The position numbers and the translations under genes are program-made. This document shows positions 16,766-26,202 of a DNA stretch of 64,000 nt, in pieces (position 1 is the stretch's first letter; every line of letters starts with the position of its first letter). Location: the NCBI GenBank assembly GCA_002309715.1, contig DBXW01000005.1, positions 62,001 to 126,000 on the forward strand. The letters run 5' to 3'. Source of the DNA: Candidatus Avelusimicrobium cornigerorum (lineage in GTDB: Bacteria; Elusimicrobiota; Elusimicrobia; Elusimicrobiales; Elusimicrobiaceae). Under the pieces are notes generated by a model. That model searched no databases. It was given only the letters and a program-made list of their open reading frames with translations, and was not told the DNA's origin.

Positions 16766-19360
16766 ATGATAAGAACGGTAATTGATAAAATTTTTGGAAC
16801 AAAAAGCGAACGTGATTTAAAGAAAATTCAACACTATGTGGATTCGGCCAACCGCTTTACCGCACAGTTTGAAAAATTGTCTGATGAAGAATTAAAAGCC
16901 AAAACGCAGGAATTTAAAAACCGTTTGGGCAAAGGGGAAACACTAGATGATATCTTGCCCGAAGCGTTTGCCGTGGTGCGTTTAGCGGCTTGGCGTGTAA
17001 TCGGTTTGCGTCCGTATGACGTACAACTTTTGGGCGGTATTGTGTTGCACCAAGGAAAAATTGCCGAGATGCGCACCGGGGAAGGTAAAACCTTGGTGGC
17101 GGTATTGCCTTCTTACCTAAATGGTTTAACGGGAAAAGGTGTGCATGTAGTAACCGTCAACGATTACCTGGCCCACCGTGACCGCGAGTGGATGGGGCCT
17201 ATTCACGAATTTTTAGGCCTTACCGTCGGTTACATCAGCCACGATATGAACAACGACGAACGTCGTGAAATGTACGCCAAAGATATCACCTATGTAACCA
17301 ATAATGAACTGGGCTTTGATTACTTGCGTGACAATATGGTTATCTCCCGACACGATCGCGTACTCCGCCCGCTCAATTACTGTATTGTTGATGAAGTGGA
17401 CTCCATTTTAATTGACGAAGCCCGCACGCCGCTTATTATTTCAGGCCCGTCTGAACAAAGCACCGATAAATACTATATTGTCAATCGGTTGATTCCTTCG
17501 CTTAAAGTTCGTTTGATTACGGAAGAAGATGAAGTTAAAGCCAAGTATGAAGGCACCAATTTAGACGCCGGCTATGATGCTATCGTTGACGAAAAGGCGC
17601 ATACGGCCACTTTAACGGATACCGGTATTGCTAAGGCGGAAAAATTCCTCAATGTGTCTAATTTGTACGATGATGTGGAATCGGAATGGGTGCATCATAT
17701 CAATCAAGCATTGCGCGCACACTATTTATATAAAGTGGACGAAGCATACGTGATTAAAAACGGTGAAGTGGTTATCATTGATGAATTTACCGGCCGCGAA
17801 ATGCCCGGTCGCCGTTGGAGTGATGGTTTGCACCAAGCGGTAGAAGCCAAAGAAGGGTTGCAAATTAAAGAAGAAAACCAAACGTTAGCCACTATTACCT
17901 TTCAGAACTTCTTTAAACTTTACAACAAACTTTCCGGTATGACGGGTACCGCCATGACCGAAGCCAACGAGTTTTGGCAAATTTATAAATTAGATGTAGT
18001 GGAAATTCGCCCTAACCGCCCGTCTAAACGGGTGGACTATCCCGATTTAGTCTACTTGACCGAGCGGGAAAAATTCAAAGCCATTTCAGATGAAGTGGAA
18101 GAATTGTGGAAACAAGGTGCTCCGGTGCTGGTGGGTACGCGCTCTATTGAAAAATCGGAAAAATTAAGTCGTATGCTCCACGCACGCGGTATTCCGCACA
18201 AAGTATTAAATGCTAAATACCACGAGATGGAAGCGCAAATCATTAGCCAAGCCGGGCGCAAAGGAGCCGTCACCGTAGCGACCAATATGGCCGGTCGCGG
18301 TACGGATATTGTGCTAGGTGGAAATCCGGCCGATGCGCAAGAACAAAGTGAAGTGGTGAAGTTGGGCGGCTTGCACGTTATCGGCAGTGAGCGTCACGAA
18401 TCGCGCCGCATTGATAACCAATTACGCGGCCGTTGTGCCCGCCAGGGAGACCCGGGTTCCTCGCGGTTTTATATTTCGTTGGAAGACGAACTGATGCGTT
18501 TGTTTGCTAACACCGCTAAAATTTCCGCTATTTTAAGTCACATGGGCATGAAGGAAGGCGAGGCTATTGAGTCGCGCTTGATGACACGCCAAATTGAAGG
18601 TGCCCAACGTATGGTGGAAGGGCGTAACTTTGATATCCGCAAGCAGTTGCTGGATTACGATAAAGTAATGAACCAACAACGCACGGCTATTTATGGGCTT
18701 CGTAATGCGATTTTAGACGGAGAAAGTATGTCCGAGCGTTCCATGCAAATGATGTATGAAATTGTGGATGAACTGGTGGAACAATACTATTTCCCGACGC
18801 ATCCGCAACGCAGTAATTTTGAAACGCTCAACGTTAATTTGCGTAATTTTTTCCCGATAGAATTTGCGTACGACGCCACTAGCGTGGGCCGTAAAACAGC
18901 GGAGCAGTTAGTGGAAGATGTGATGCGACAAGTGCAAGATTTATACAAAGCACGCGCGGCGTATTTTGCCGAACAGGGCGTGAATTTTTCCGAGATAGAA
19001 CGCATGCTTATGCTGCAACTGTTAGATACCGCTTGGAAACAAAACTTATACGAATTGGACCAGTTGCGTAATAACGTCAGTTTGCGTGGCTACGCCCAAA
19101 AAGATCCGCTTATTGAATATCAAAAAGAATCGTACAAATTGTACTCGGCCATGTTAAACCGCGTGCGAGATTTAATGGTCAGTTATATCTTCCGCTTACA
19201 GTTGCCGCCTCGCCGTACCCCGGCACAACGGGCCCAGGAAGAAGCCGCGGCCAAAAATCCGGACGGCGCTAAACCGATTTCCAAAACAATCGGACGTAAT
19301 GATCCCTGCCCCTGCGGAAGTGGCAAAAAATATAAAAAATGTTGCGGGGCAAATTTATGA
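16766..19360 (+). CDS. secA: Preprotein translocase ATPase SecA
   Basis: An 864-residue SecA, the motor that drives unfolded preproteins through SecYEG. Walker A is MRTGEGKTLVAVLP, Walker B is IVDEVDSILIDEARTPLIISG, and GSERHESRRIDNQLRGRCARQGDPGSSRFY falls in the second helicase domain with the arginine finger (this segment is quoted in parts: GSERHESRRID, NQLRGRCARQGDPG). The C-terminus ends in the zinc-binding SecB-contact motif NDPCPCGSGKKYKKCC. Length is typical. AAGGA precedes the ATG. Its stop overlaps the next gene start in ATGA. Confidence 0.98.
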   Translation: MIRTVIDKIFGTKSERDLKKIQHYVDSANRFTAQFEKLSDEELKAKTQEFKNRLGKGETLDDILPEAFAVVRLAAWRVIGLRPYDVQLLGGIVLHQGKIAEMRTGEGKTLVAVLPSYLNGLTGKGVHVVTVNDYLAHRDREWMGPIHEFLGLTVGYISHDMNNDERREMYAKDITYVTNNELGFDYLRDNMVISRHDRVLRPLNYCIVDEVDSILIDEARTPLIISGPSEQSTDKYYIVNRLIPSLKVRLITEEDEVKAKYEGTNLDAGYDAIVDEKAHTATLTDTGIAKAEKFLNVSNLYDDVESEWVHHINQALRAHYLYKVDEAYVIKNGEVVIIDEFTGREMPGRRWSDGLHQAVEAKEGLQIKEENQTLATITFQNFFKLYNKLSGMTGTAMTEANEFWQIYKLDVVEIRPNRPSKRVDYPDLVYLTEREKFKAISDEVEELWKQGAPVLVGTRSIEKSEKLSRMLHARGIPHKVLNAKYHEMEAQIISQAGRKGAVTVATNMAGRGTDIVLGGNPADAQEQSEVVKLGGLHVIGSERHESRRIDNQLRGRCARQGDPGSSRFYISLEDELMRLFANTAKISAILSHMGMKEGEAIESRLMTRQIEGAQRMVEGRNFDIRKQLLDYDKVMNQQRTAIYGLRNAILDGESMSERSMQMMYEIVDELVEQYYFPTHPQRSNFETLNVNLRNFFPIEFAYDATSVGRKTAEQLVEDVMRQVQDLYKARAAYFAEQGVNFSEIERMLMLQLLDTAWKQNLYELDQLRNNVSLRGYAQKDPLIEYQKESYKLYSAMLNRVRDLMVSYIFRLQLPPRRTPAQRAQEEAAAKNPDGAKPISKTIGRNDPCPCGSGKKYKKCCGANL

Positions 19361-19800
19361 AACATAAAATAAGGGATTTCTTTTTATTGGTTTGTGCCGG
19401 CTTGGTGTTAGTGTCTTTGCCTGTTTTTTTAACACATCTTTCTCCAATAAGGGTAGATTTGCCGCAAATTACACAGCAGGAAGTGACGGAGCAAGACGAA
19501 CTCCACCAACAGCGCCAGCAACAACAGGCCAAAGCATCTGTCGCTAAAGCCAGATGGCAAAAAGTAGCAACTTGTGAGGTAGATGAGGATTGTATTATTG
19601 TGGATAAAGATCCTTGCGGTTGTCTGTCCGGGCCGTCAGGCGTGGTGGCTATCAATGCATTATACACGTTGGAGTTTGATAAGATGCAAGCCCGCTCTGT
19701 GACAAAAACCTGTCCGGATACGGAACCCAGTACGGAAAAAGAATGCAGTGATACGGCTCAAGCAGTTTGTCAGGCCAACTTGTGTAAAATTATTTATTAA
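19357..19800 (+). CDS. Anchored Cys-rich protein coupled to secA
   Basis: A 147-residue protein starting at ATG 19357, which overlaps the secA TGA. One N-terminal membrane segment or uncleaved signal (residues ~8-28) is followed by a Gln-rich linker and a domain with eight Cys. The pattern includes CEVDEDCIIVDKDPCGCLSG and GVVAIN, then spaced Cys to the end. Similar CxxDxDC...CGC...AIN modules occur in uncharacterised exported bacterial proteins, so a disulfide-stabilised extracytoplasmic domain is likely. It is followed nine bases later by lnt. Function unknown. Confidence 0.75.
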   Translation: MKHKIRDFFLLVCAGLVLVSLPVFLTHLSPIRVDLPQITQQEVTEQDELHQQRQQQQAKASVAKARWQKVATCEVDEDCIIVDKDPCGCLSGPSGVVAINALYTLEFDKMQARSVTKTCPDTEPSTEKECSDTAQAVCQANLCKIIY

Positions 19801-19809
19801 AGGATTTTT

Positions 19810-21432
19810 ATGAGATTACGCCGCTCTACCGCTTATCCTTCTCGGTTTTTTATTAAACAACAACAGCAAAAAGAGCATGTCGTTTCTATAGCGGCCCGAA
19901 GCATTTTGCTATTAGTGTGCGCATTGGCTACCGCTTGGTTGGTGTTTTTAAGTTATCCGGCCCAGTCGCGTGCGGCGGTGGCTTGGCTGGCCTGGGTGCC
20001 GTTTATTTGGGGTACGCTGCGGGTGCGAAAATCGTGGGCGGCTTTCTTTTACGGTTGGTTTACGGCATTTCTGTTTCATGCGGCTTTATTGTATTGGGTG
20101 TATTATACGTGTGTGCACGGTGGTGGGATGACGGTGGCCGCTTCGTTGCAGGCGTGGCTGGGGTTATGCGCGCTTTTATCGCTGCAGTTCGGATTCTTTG
20201 GTTTCAGTTGTTACTTCCTAAGAAAGACCGGTCCGTTTTTCCCTTTCTTGGCGGCTTTTGGGTTTGTTACGTTGGAGTGGTTGCACCAATGTTTGGCGTT
20301 TTATGGACTTGGTTTCCCGTGGTTGATGTGGGGATACACGCAATGGAACACACCCCAATTTTTACAAGTTGCCTCTTGGACAGGGGTATATGGGGTTAGT
20401 TTCATATTGGTATTAGTCAGTGCCTTAATTGCTACTTCCCTGGGGGTGCAACGGATTCGGCGCGGAATCTTTTGTGTATTTGTAGCGGCGGCTGTTTGGT
20501 TGGGGGCCTATTGGTGGGGAGACTCGCGCTTGCCGATAAAAGATCAATCGGGAACTACGGGCAATGGAGATCATTTAACGGCGGCGGTTATGCAACCCAA
20601 CATTGACCAATACAAAAAATGGAACCCGGAGTTTGAACAAGAAATTATTCACACGATTCAAACGATGGGGCGTGAATTAGCAAAGACCAAACCGCAATTG
20701 GTTGTTTGGCCTGAAAGCGTAACTCCGGGAGAATTATTAGAAGATTCTTATTTCAAATTGATGGAAGATATTACGGCGCATTCCGGGGCATATCAAGTGA
20801 TTGGTTCTTCCATAGCCCAAGACGGTAAGCAATATGTGGGGGCTTATCTCATGACGCCGAAACTCAACCAATTACAAGTGTATCGTAAAATTAAATTGGT
20901 GCCGTTTGGTGAATTTATCCCGTTGGAAAAACAGGTCAAACGCTTTTTGCCGGGGGTGGAAATTTTAGGGGAGTTGGGCTCTTTTTCGCCGGGAACGTTT
21001 CCACAACCGTTGCTGGAAATGGACAATTTGCTATTAGGAAGTACGATTTGTTATGAAGCAATTTTCCCACAGTTGTGGTTGCAGCAAAGCCGGCAAGGCG
21101 CGCAGTTGTTTGTGAATTTAACAAACGACGCTTGGTTTTTCAATACAGCCGCGCCGCACCAACATTTAGCCGCTAATGTGATGCGTGCGGTGGAAACCGG
21201 CCGCCCGGTATTGCGTGCGGCTAATACAGGTATTTCGGCGGTGATAGACGCGTTTGGCCGTATTGAACAAAAAACCGATTTGTTTACCCGCGCTACTTTA
21301 GAAGAGCAGGTTGCCTTGCCGCGAGAAGGATATGTAACCCCTTACACGCAACGTGGAAATTTATTTGTGTGGGTATGCGCGGTTTTCTTCTTTAGTTTGC
21401 TAATTTCTACGATGGTTTTTGCCTATGAATAA
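19810..21432 (+). CDS. lnt: Apolipoprotein N-acyltransferase
   Basis: A 540-residue inner-membrane enzyme that adds the third acyl chain to lipoproteins. Six to seven membrane segments occupy the first ~240 residues, and the nitrilase-like domain follows. The catalytic triad segments are visible: Glu in VVWPESVTPGE, Lys in KIKLVPFGEFIP and Cys in GSTICYEAIFP. Its presence implies triacylated, Lol-type lipoproteins, in keeping with the many lipoproteins here. It begins with AAAGGA and overlaps prfB by eight bases. Confidence 0.95.
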   Translation: MRLRRSTAYPSRFFIKQQQQKEHVVSIAARSILLLVCALATAWLVFLSYPAQSRAAVAWLAWVPFIWGTLRVRKSWAAFFYGWFTAFLFHAALLYWVYYTCVHGGGMTVAASLQAWLGLCALLSLQFGFFGFSCYFLRKTGPFFPFLAAFGFVTLEWLHQCLAFYGLGFPWLMWGYTQWNTPQFLQVASWTGVYGVSFILVLVSALIATSLGVQRIRRGIFCVFVAAAVWLGAYWWGDSRLPIKDQSGTTGNGDHLTAAVMQPNIDQYKKWNPEFEQEIIHTIQTMGRELAKTKPQLVVWPESVTPGELLEDSYFKLMEDITAHSGAYQVIGSSIAQDGKQYVGAYLMTPKLNQLQVYRKIKLVPFGEFIPLEKQVKRFLPGVEILGELGSFSPGTFPQPLLEMDNLLLGSTICYEAIFPQLWLQQSRQGAQLFVNLTNDAWFFNTAAPHQHLAANVMRAVETGRPVLRAANTGISAVIDAFGRIEQKTDLFTRATLEEQVALPREGYVTPYTQRGNLFVWVCAVFFFSLLISTMVFAYE

Positions 21433-22543
21433 TATTGAGTTTAAAGATGTAGAGCAACTGTTGGAAGGCTTGTCGGCGCGCGTGGCCAAAATTGAAACGA
21501 TTGATGATATTGCAGGTAAAAAACGGGAGTTGGCCGCTTTAGAGGAAACGTCTGCCGAGCCGTCTTTTTGGAACGATACCCAAAAAGCAAAAGAAGTTAG
21601 CCGACAAATTGATTTTTTAAAACGCGCTATTGAAACATTTTGTGCTCTCCAAAAAAAGATAGAGGATGAGCGTGCGCTCTTTGAACTGTGCCAAGAAATG
21701 CAAGATCAAACGGAACTGTCCGCCCTTTATACCTCTTTACAAGAAACCGAAAAACAAGTGGCTCAAAAAGAAGGCGAAATTCGCCTTTCTGATCCCAACG
21801 ATAAACTAAACGCTATTTTGACTATCCACGCCGGAGCGGGCGGTACCGAATCGTGCGATTGGGCACAAATGCTCGTGCGTATGTATACGCGTTGGGCCGA
21901 ACAACACGGTTTTAAATTTTCGGTGTTGGATTCGCAAAACGGCGATGAAGCCGGCATCAAAACCTTAAGTGCGATGGTGGAAGGGCCGTTTGCTTATGGC
22001 TATTTAAAAGGCGAAAACGGCGTGCATCGGTTGGTGCGCGTATCTCCTTTTGATGCAAATGCGCGGCGGCATACGTCGTTTGCGTCGTGTGATGTATTGC
22101 CGGACATAGACGAAGATATCAATATTGAAATTCCGGAAAAAGATATTCAGTTGGAAACTTCCCGCGCCGGCGGTCACGGCGGGCAGAACGTCAATAAAGT
22201 GGAATCGGCCGTGCGGTTGTTGCATATCCCGACGGGTATAGTCGTTTCTTGCCGCATTGAGCGCAGCCAATTGCAAAACCGTCAGACCGCCATGAAGATG
22301 CTCAAAGCCAAACTCTACGAGTTGGAAATGGATAAAAAACGCAGTGAAGCCGAAAAACGCTACGGCCAAAAAGGCGAAATTGCGTGGGGCCACCAAATCC
22401 GTTCCTATGTGTTTATGCCGTACCAACTTGTAAAAGATTTGCGTAGCGGGTACGAAACTTCCCAAATTACCGCTGTCATGGATGGCGACCTGGACCCCTT
22501 TATTTTGGCGTATTTAAATTACGAAGCCGAGCATAAAAACTAA
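21425..22543 (+). CDS. prfB: Peptide chain release factor 2
   Basis: A 372-residue RF2 that terminates translation at UGA and UAA. The catalytic GGQ is in AGGHGGQNVNKVES, and the codon-reading loop carries the RF2-type SPF in VSPFDANARRHTSF. Unlike many bacterial prfB genes it is one continuous frame: there is no in-frame UGA near codon 26 and so no autoregulatory +1 frameshift. The ATG at 21425 overlaps the lnt stop; the hemW ATG overlaps the prfB TAA by one base. Confidence 0.96.
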   Translation: MNNIEFKDVEQLLEGLSARVAKIETIDDIAGKKRELAALEETSAEPSFWNDTQKAKEVSRQIDFLKRAIETFCALQKKIEDERALFELCQEMQDQTELSALYTSLQETEKQVAQKEGEIRLSDPNDKLNAILTIHAGAGGTESCDWAQMLVRMYTRWAEQHGFKFSVLDSQNGDEAGIKTLSAMVEGPFAYGYLKGENGVHRLVRVSPFDANARRHTSFASCDVLPDIDEDINIEIPEKDIQLETSRAGGHGGQNVNKVESAVRLLHIPTGIVVSCRIERSQLQNRQTAMKMLKAKLYELEMDKKRSEAEKRYGQKGEIAWGHQIRSYVFMPYQLVKDLRSGYETSQITAVMDGDLDPFILAYLNYEAEHKN

Positions 22544-23643
22544 TGACAGGGCTTTATATTCATATTCCTTTTTGCAAACAGAAATGTAACTACTGCGATT
22601 TTGCTTCGTTTGCCGGAAAAGAAAATTTAATAGACAATTATTTAGACGCACTTTCGCAAGAGACCGCGAGCGTGCAACGTAAATCGTTTGATACATTGTA
22701 CGTGGGGGGCGGAACCCCGAGTTTGCTGACTTGCGCGCAGTTAGAAAAACTGGGTGCGTTGATAGCAAAAAATTTTTCTTGCGTTTCTTCTTTTACGGAA
22801 AGCACGTTTGAAGCCAACCCCGAAAGTTTAACAAAAGAAAAAATCTCGCTTTTGCGCGCGGCGGGGTTTAACCGTTTTAGCGTGGGACTGCAAAGTTTTA
22901 ACGACGACGAATTAAAAATGTTAGGCCGCGTGCATACATCGGCTGATTTTTTACGCACGTGGGAAAATTTGCGTGCGTGCGGTGTTCAAAATATAAATGT
23001 AGATTTAATTGCCGGACTCCCCGGGCAGACCTTGGAAAAATTTTTACATAGTTTGGAAAAATTAGTCACCTTGGCACCGGAGCATATTTCGGTATATGGG
23101 TTGCAAATAGAAGAAGGCACACCGTTTTTTGCGCGCGGTATTGTTTGCGACCAACTGCTTATGCGTAAGATGTTAGAAGAAACGCGCACACGGCTGAAAA
23201 ATGCCGGATACCATCATTACGAAATTTCCAATTTTGCGCTTCCCGGGTTTGAATCAAAGCATAATTTGAATTATTGGCGGTATGGGGAATATGTGGGACT
23301 AGGTAGCGCGGCGGCCTCGTTTGTGGGCGGCGCGCGTCGGCAAAATATACCGGATATCCACGCCTATGTCTGCCGGATAAATGCGCAACAATCGGCTATC
23401 GGTTTTTCGGAACGATTAGACGGTAAAGCGTTAGAGGGCGAAAAACTAATGGTGGGGTTGCGCCAATTAGATGGGGTAGAAATTACCCCGCTACAAAAAG
23501 AATTTTTTGAAAAAGACATAGAAAAACATATCCAACACGGGCTTTTGGTGCGCGACGGAAAAAAAGTAAAATTAAGTGAAGAGGGACTTTTTTTGGCCAA
23601 TGAAGTTTTTTACAGTTTTGTGGCTCCTTTTGAAAGCGTATGA
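22543..23643 (+). CDS. hemW: HemW-type radical SAM protein
   Basis: A 366-residue radical SAM protein. The cluster motif is CKQKCNYCDF (CxxxCxxC), with GGGTPSLL and GLQSFNDDELKMLGR typical of the HemN/HemW group. It lacks the extra N-terminal Cys region of true coproporphyrinogen dehydrogenase HemN and is the size of HemW, the heme chaperone. HemW and HemN are often confused in annotation, so the role is moderately certain. No other heme gene is in the window. It starts in a TAATG overlap with prfB and overlaps the next gene by four bases. Confidence 0.85.
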   Translation: MTGLYIHIPFCKQKCNYCDFASFAGKENLIDNYLDALSQETASVQRKSFDTLYVGGGTPSLLTCAQLEKLGALIAKNFSCVSSFTESTFEANPESLTKEKISLLRAAGFNRFSVGLQSFNDDELKMLGRVHTSADFLRTWENLRACGVQNINVDLIAGLPGQTLEKFLHSLEKLVTLAPEHISVYGLQIEEGTPFFARGIVCDQLLMRKMLEETRTRLKNAGYHHYEISNFALPGFESKHNLNYWRYGEYVGLGSAAASFVGGARRQNIPDIHAYVCRINAQQSAIGFSERLDGKALEGEKLMVGLRQLDGVEITPLQKEFFEKDIEKHIQHGLLVRDGKKVKLSEEGLFLANEVFYSFVAPFESV

Positions 23644-24365
23644 AAATTACTCCCGTAAAAACCGCGTTATTTCAACCCCGGGAAGAACTCGCCGGATTTA
23701 TTGTAAAACACGTGCCTGCCGTTCAAGAAAACACAGTGCTGGCGGTGGCTTCTAAATTATTTTGCTTGTGGAAAGGTAAAGTTTTGCCGTATGAGTCCCA
23801 AACGCAAAAAGACGAACTTATCAAACAAGAAAGTGAGTTTGCGCTCCAAACGCCGCTTTGTTGGCTGACGGTGAAAGACGGGATGGTAATGACCAATGCC
23901 GGGATAGATGAGTCTAATGCCGACGGCAACTTGCTGTTGCTGCCGCCGGATATGTATAAGTTAGCCGCCCAATTGCGCAGCCAATTATGCCGTGCGTGGG
24001 GGATAAAAAATTTGGGGATCGTGGTAACGGACAGTATGATTTTGCCGTTTCGCGCGGGTGTTATAGCTGGCGCCGTAGCATACGCGGGATTTAGCGGAGT
24101 GCGCGATGAGCGCGGTCACTCCGATTTATTCGGGCGTGAATTGAAAGTTACTTTGGTAAATGTGGCCGATTCGCTAGCCACGTCGGCGGCGCTTTGTATG
24201 GGGGAAGGTAACGAATTGCAACCGTTGGCTTTGATAGAACAGTCTCCGGCGGAATTTGTAGACGAAGTACCCCTAAATGAAATAAAATATTCTATAGAGA
24301 ACGATTTATATACCCCGCTTTTTAAGGCAGCGGGATATCATAAAAAAGGAGAAAAAAATGATTAA
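23640..24365 (+). CDS. CofE-like (F420-0:gamma-glutamyl ligase fold) protein
   Basis: A 241-residue protein with the CofE family pattern: NTVLAVASKLFCLWKGK near the start, the hallmark NAGIDESNADGN at about residue 87, and VVTDSMILPFRAGVIAGAVAYAG for the metal/GTP site (shown here in its core only: VVTDSMILPFRAG). CofE adds glutamate to the cofactor F420 tail. No other F420 gene is visible, so the substrate here may differ. It overlaps hemW by four bases (ATGA) and mscL by eight. Fold assignment is firm; function is open. Confidence 0.82.
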   Translation: MKITPVKTALFQPREELAGFIVKHVPAVQENTVLAVASKLFCLWKGKVLPYESQTQKDELIKQESEFALQTPLCWLTVKDGMVMTNAGIDESNADGNLLLLPPDMYKLAAQLRSQLCRAWGIKNLGIVVTDSMILPFRAGVIAGAVAYAGFSGVRDERGHSDLFGRELKVTLVNVADSLATSAALCMGEGNELQPLALIEQSPAEFVDEVPLNEIKYSIENDLYTPLFKAAGYHKKGEKND

Positions 24366-24819
24366 AGATATGGTGACTGAATTTAAAAAATTCGTCATGC
24401 GCGGAAATGTAATTGATATGGCTGTCGGTATTATTATCGGCGGTGCGTTTACTAAAATTGTAAACTCTATGGTGGCTGATATTATGATGCCGCCGTTAGG
24501 GTTGTTGCTTGGCAAAGTAGATTTTAGCAACTGGTTTGTGGTGATTAAGCAAGGTACGACGGCCGGCCCGTATGCTACTATGGCTCAAGCCCAAGCCGCC
24601 GGAGCCACTACGCTTAATTTAGGGCTTTTCTTAAACGCTATCATTAGTTTCATTATCGTAGCGTTTTGTATTTTCCTACTCATTAAAGCAATTAACAAGT
24701 TGAACTCTCCCAAAGAGCAAGCGCCTATCCCGGTGACGACGAAAAAATGCCCCTATTGTTGCAGTGATATTCCCGTAGAGGCCACCCGTTGCCCGCATTG
24801 TACTTCGGAAATTAAATAG
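24358..24819 (+). CDS. mscL: Large-conductance mechanosensitive channel with C-terminal zinc ribbon
   Basis: A 153-residue protein. The MscL core is clear: FKKFVMRGNVIDMAVGIIIGGAF at the N-terminus (core: RGNVIDMAVGIIIGGAF), a periplasmic loop, and a second helix FLNAIISFIIVAFCIFLLI. MscL opens under membrane tension to vent solutes during osmotic downshock. After the usual helix bundle linker there is an extra zinc-ribbon-like tail CPYC...CPHC (residues ~132-150) not found in E. coli MscL. The start has AAAGGAG and overlaps the CofE-like gene. Confidence 0.94.
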   Translation: MIKDMVTEFKKFVMRGNVIDMAVGIIIGGAFTKIVNSMVADIMMPPLGLLLGKVDFSNWFVVIKQGTTAGPYATMAQAQAAGATTLNLGLFLNAIISFIIVAFCIFLLIKAINKLNSPKEQAPIPVTTKKCPYCCSDIPVEATRCPHCTSEIK

Positions 24820-24840
24820 TTTTTGCCGAGCGAGAATTAA

Positions 24841-24880
24841 AAATAAAACACGGATAGAAAAATCTATCCGTGTTTTATTT
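24841..24880. terminator. Bidirectional terminator between mscL and pepT
   Basis: Thirteen-base stem AAAACACGGATAG / CTATCCGTGTTTT with A and T tracts on both sides, serving converging genes. Confidence 0.92.
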
Positions 24881-24900
24881 TGTGCCCAGTAACCCAAAAA

Positions 24901-26136
24901 TTATTTTACAGCGTTTTTGGCAATGCATTCCAGCACGCGAAAGGCTTTTTCCACCCACGTTAAACTAAGCCATTCATACGGGCCGTGCGGGTTTTCGTAC
25001 CCGGCGAATATATTGGGGGTAGGTAGCCCACGCAAAGAAAGTTGCGCGCCGTCGGTGCCACCGCGGGCTTGTGTCAGGCGGTAGGAGATATTATTCTCTT
25101 TCAAAGCCCCTTCCAACAGTTCCATGGCTTGCGGATGTTTGCGTAAAATATCGCGCATATTACGGTATTGCTCCTTGAATTCCAATTCCATTTTAGCCGC
25201 CGGATATTTGGCTTTTTTTTCATCCACCAGGCGTTTTAAATCCTGCTTGAACTGTTCAAATTTGGTTAAGTCATGCTCGCGCACAATCCCTTGAATTTCC
25301 GCCTTGTCCAACCCGCCGGTAATATCTTTAAATAGGATAAAACCGTCTTCTCCGTCGGTCGTTTCGGGCAATTTATCGGTCGGCCAAGAGGAAATAATAT
25401 CCGCTGCAATGCGTACCGGATTGGCCATAAAGCCTTTGGCAGAACCGGGGTGACAAGATTTGCCGGTAATTTTTAACACAAAACCGTCTGCGTTAAAGTT
25501 ACCGCAATCAATATCCCCCAACAAAGCCCCATCTATAGTATAGGCCAAATCAGCGGCAAATCTTTCCACATCAAAATAATTGATGCCGCTGCCGATTTCT
25601 TCATCAATAGTAAAAGCGGCTTTTAAAGGGCCGTGCTTGATTTCCGGGTGTTCTTTAAAATATTCCGCGAGGGACATAATAATGGCAATGCCGATTTTGT
25701 CATCTCCCGCTAAAATGGAGTTCCCGTCGGCTGTTACGATATCATCCCCTACACAAAGTTTCAAATTCGGGGCCGTTTCGGGAGAAAGAAACATTTTCTT
25801 TTCGGCATTTATGGTCAGGGTTCCGCCGTCATAATTCTCATGTAAAACCGGGCGGATATCTGCTCCGTTAAAATCACAGACGGTGTCCATGTGGGCAAAT
25901 AACCCGATGACAGGGGCCTTTTTGTCGGTATTGGCGGGTAATAACCCCGTTACAAAACCATATTCGTCTACTTCCACGTCTTGAAACCCGACTTGTTGCA
26001 TTTCGGCAGCCAACGTATGCGCAAAAGAAATTTGCGAAGATGTAGAAGGTATAGATTTGCTCTCCGGGTCGCTGGTGGTGTCCACGGTGATATAACGCAC
26101 AAAACGATCGTAAATTTTTTTCTGCAAAGAATTCAT
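24901..26136 (-). CDS. pepT: Peptidase T (tripeptide aminopeptidase)
   Basis: A 411-residue M20-family dizinc peptidase that removes the N-terminal residue from tripeptides in the cytoplasm. Metal and catalytic segments are present: FAHMDTVCDF (first His and Asp), ILAGDDKIGI (bridging Asp), TIDEEIGSG (catalytic Glu) and CHPGSAKG. Length fits PepT (about 408). ATG 26136 is favoured over 26148 because GGGAGA stands five bases before it. It ends in the shared terminator with mscL. Confidence 0.94.
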   Translation of the reverse strand: MNSLQKKIYDRFVRYITVDTTSDPESKSIPSTSSQISFAHTLAAEMQQVGFQDVEVDEYGFVTGLLPANTDKKAPVIGLFAHMDTVCDFNGADIRPVLHENYDGGTLTINAEKKMFLSPETAPNLKLCVGDDIVTADGNSILAGDDKIGIAIIMSLAEYFKEHPEIKHGPLKAAFTIDEEIGSGINYFDVERFAADLAYTIDGALLGDIDCGNFNADGFVLKITGKSCHPGSAKGFMANPVRIAADIISSWPTDKLPETTDGEDGFILFKDITGGLDKAEIQGIVREHDLTKFEQFKQDLKRLVDEKKAKYPAAKMELEFKEQYRNMRDILRKHPQAMELLEGALKENNISYRLTQARGGTDGAQLSLRGLPTPNIFAGYENPHGPYEWLSLTWVEKAFRVLECIAKNAVK

Positions 26137-26202
26137 GTTTTCTCCCATTTGATACTCTTTTTATTATACAATTATTTTAGTAGGTATTTCTTCGGAGGTT
26201 TT

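Noticed and set aside
22004..22465. Antisense open frame of 153 codons inside prfB (and many similar antisense frames)
   Set aside because: They lie wholly inside well-recognised genes, have no ribosome sites or domain signals, and reflect codon bias on the opposite strand.
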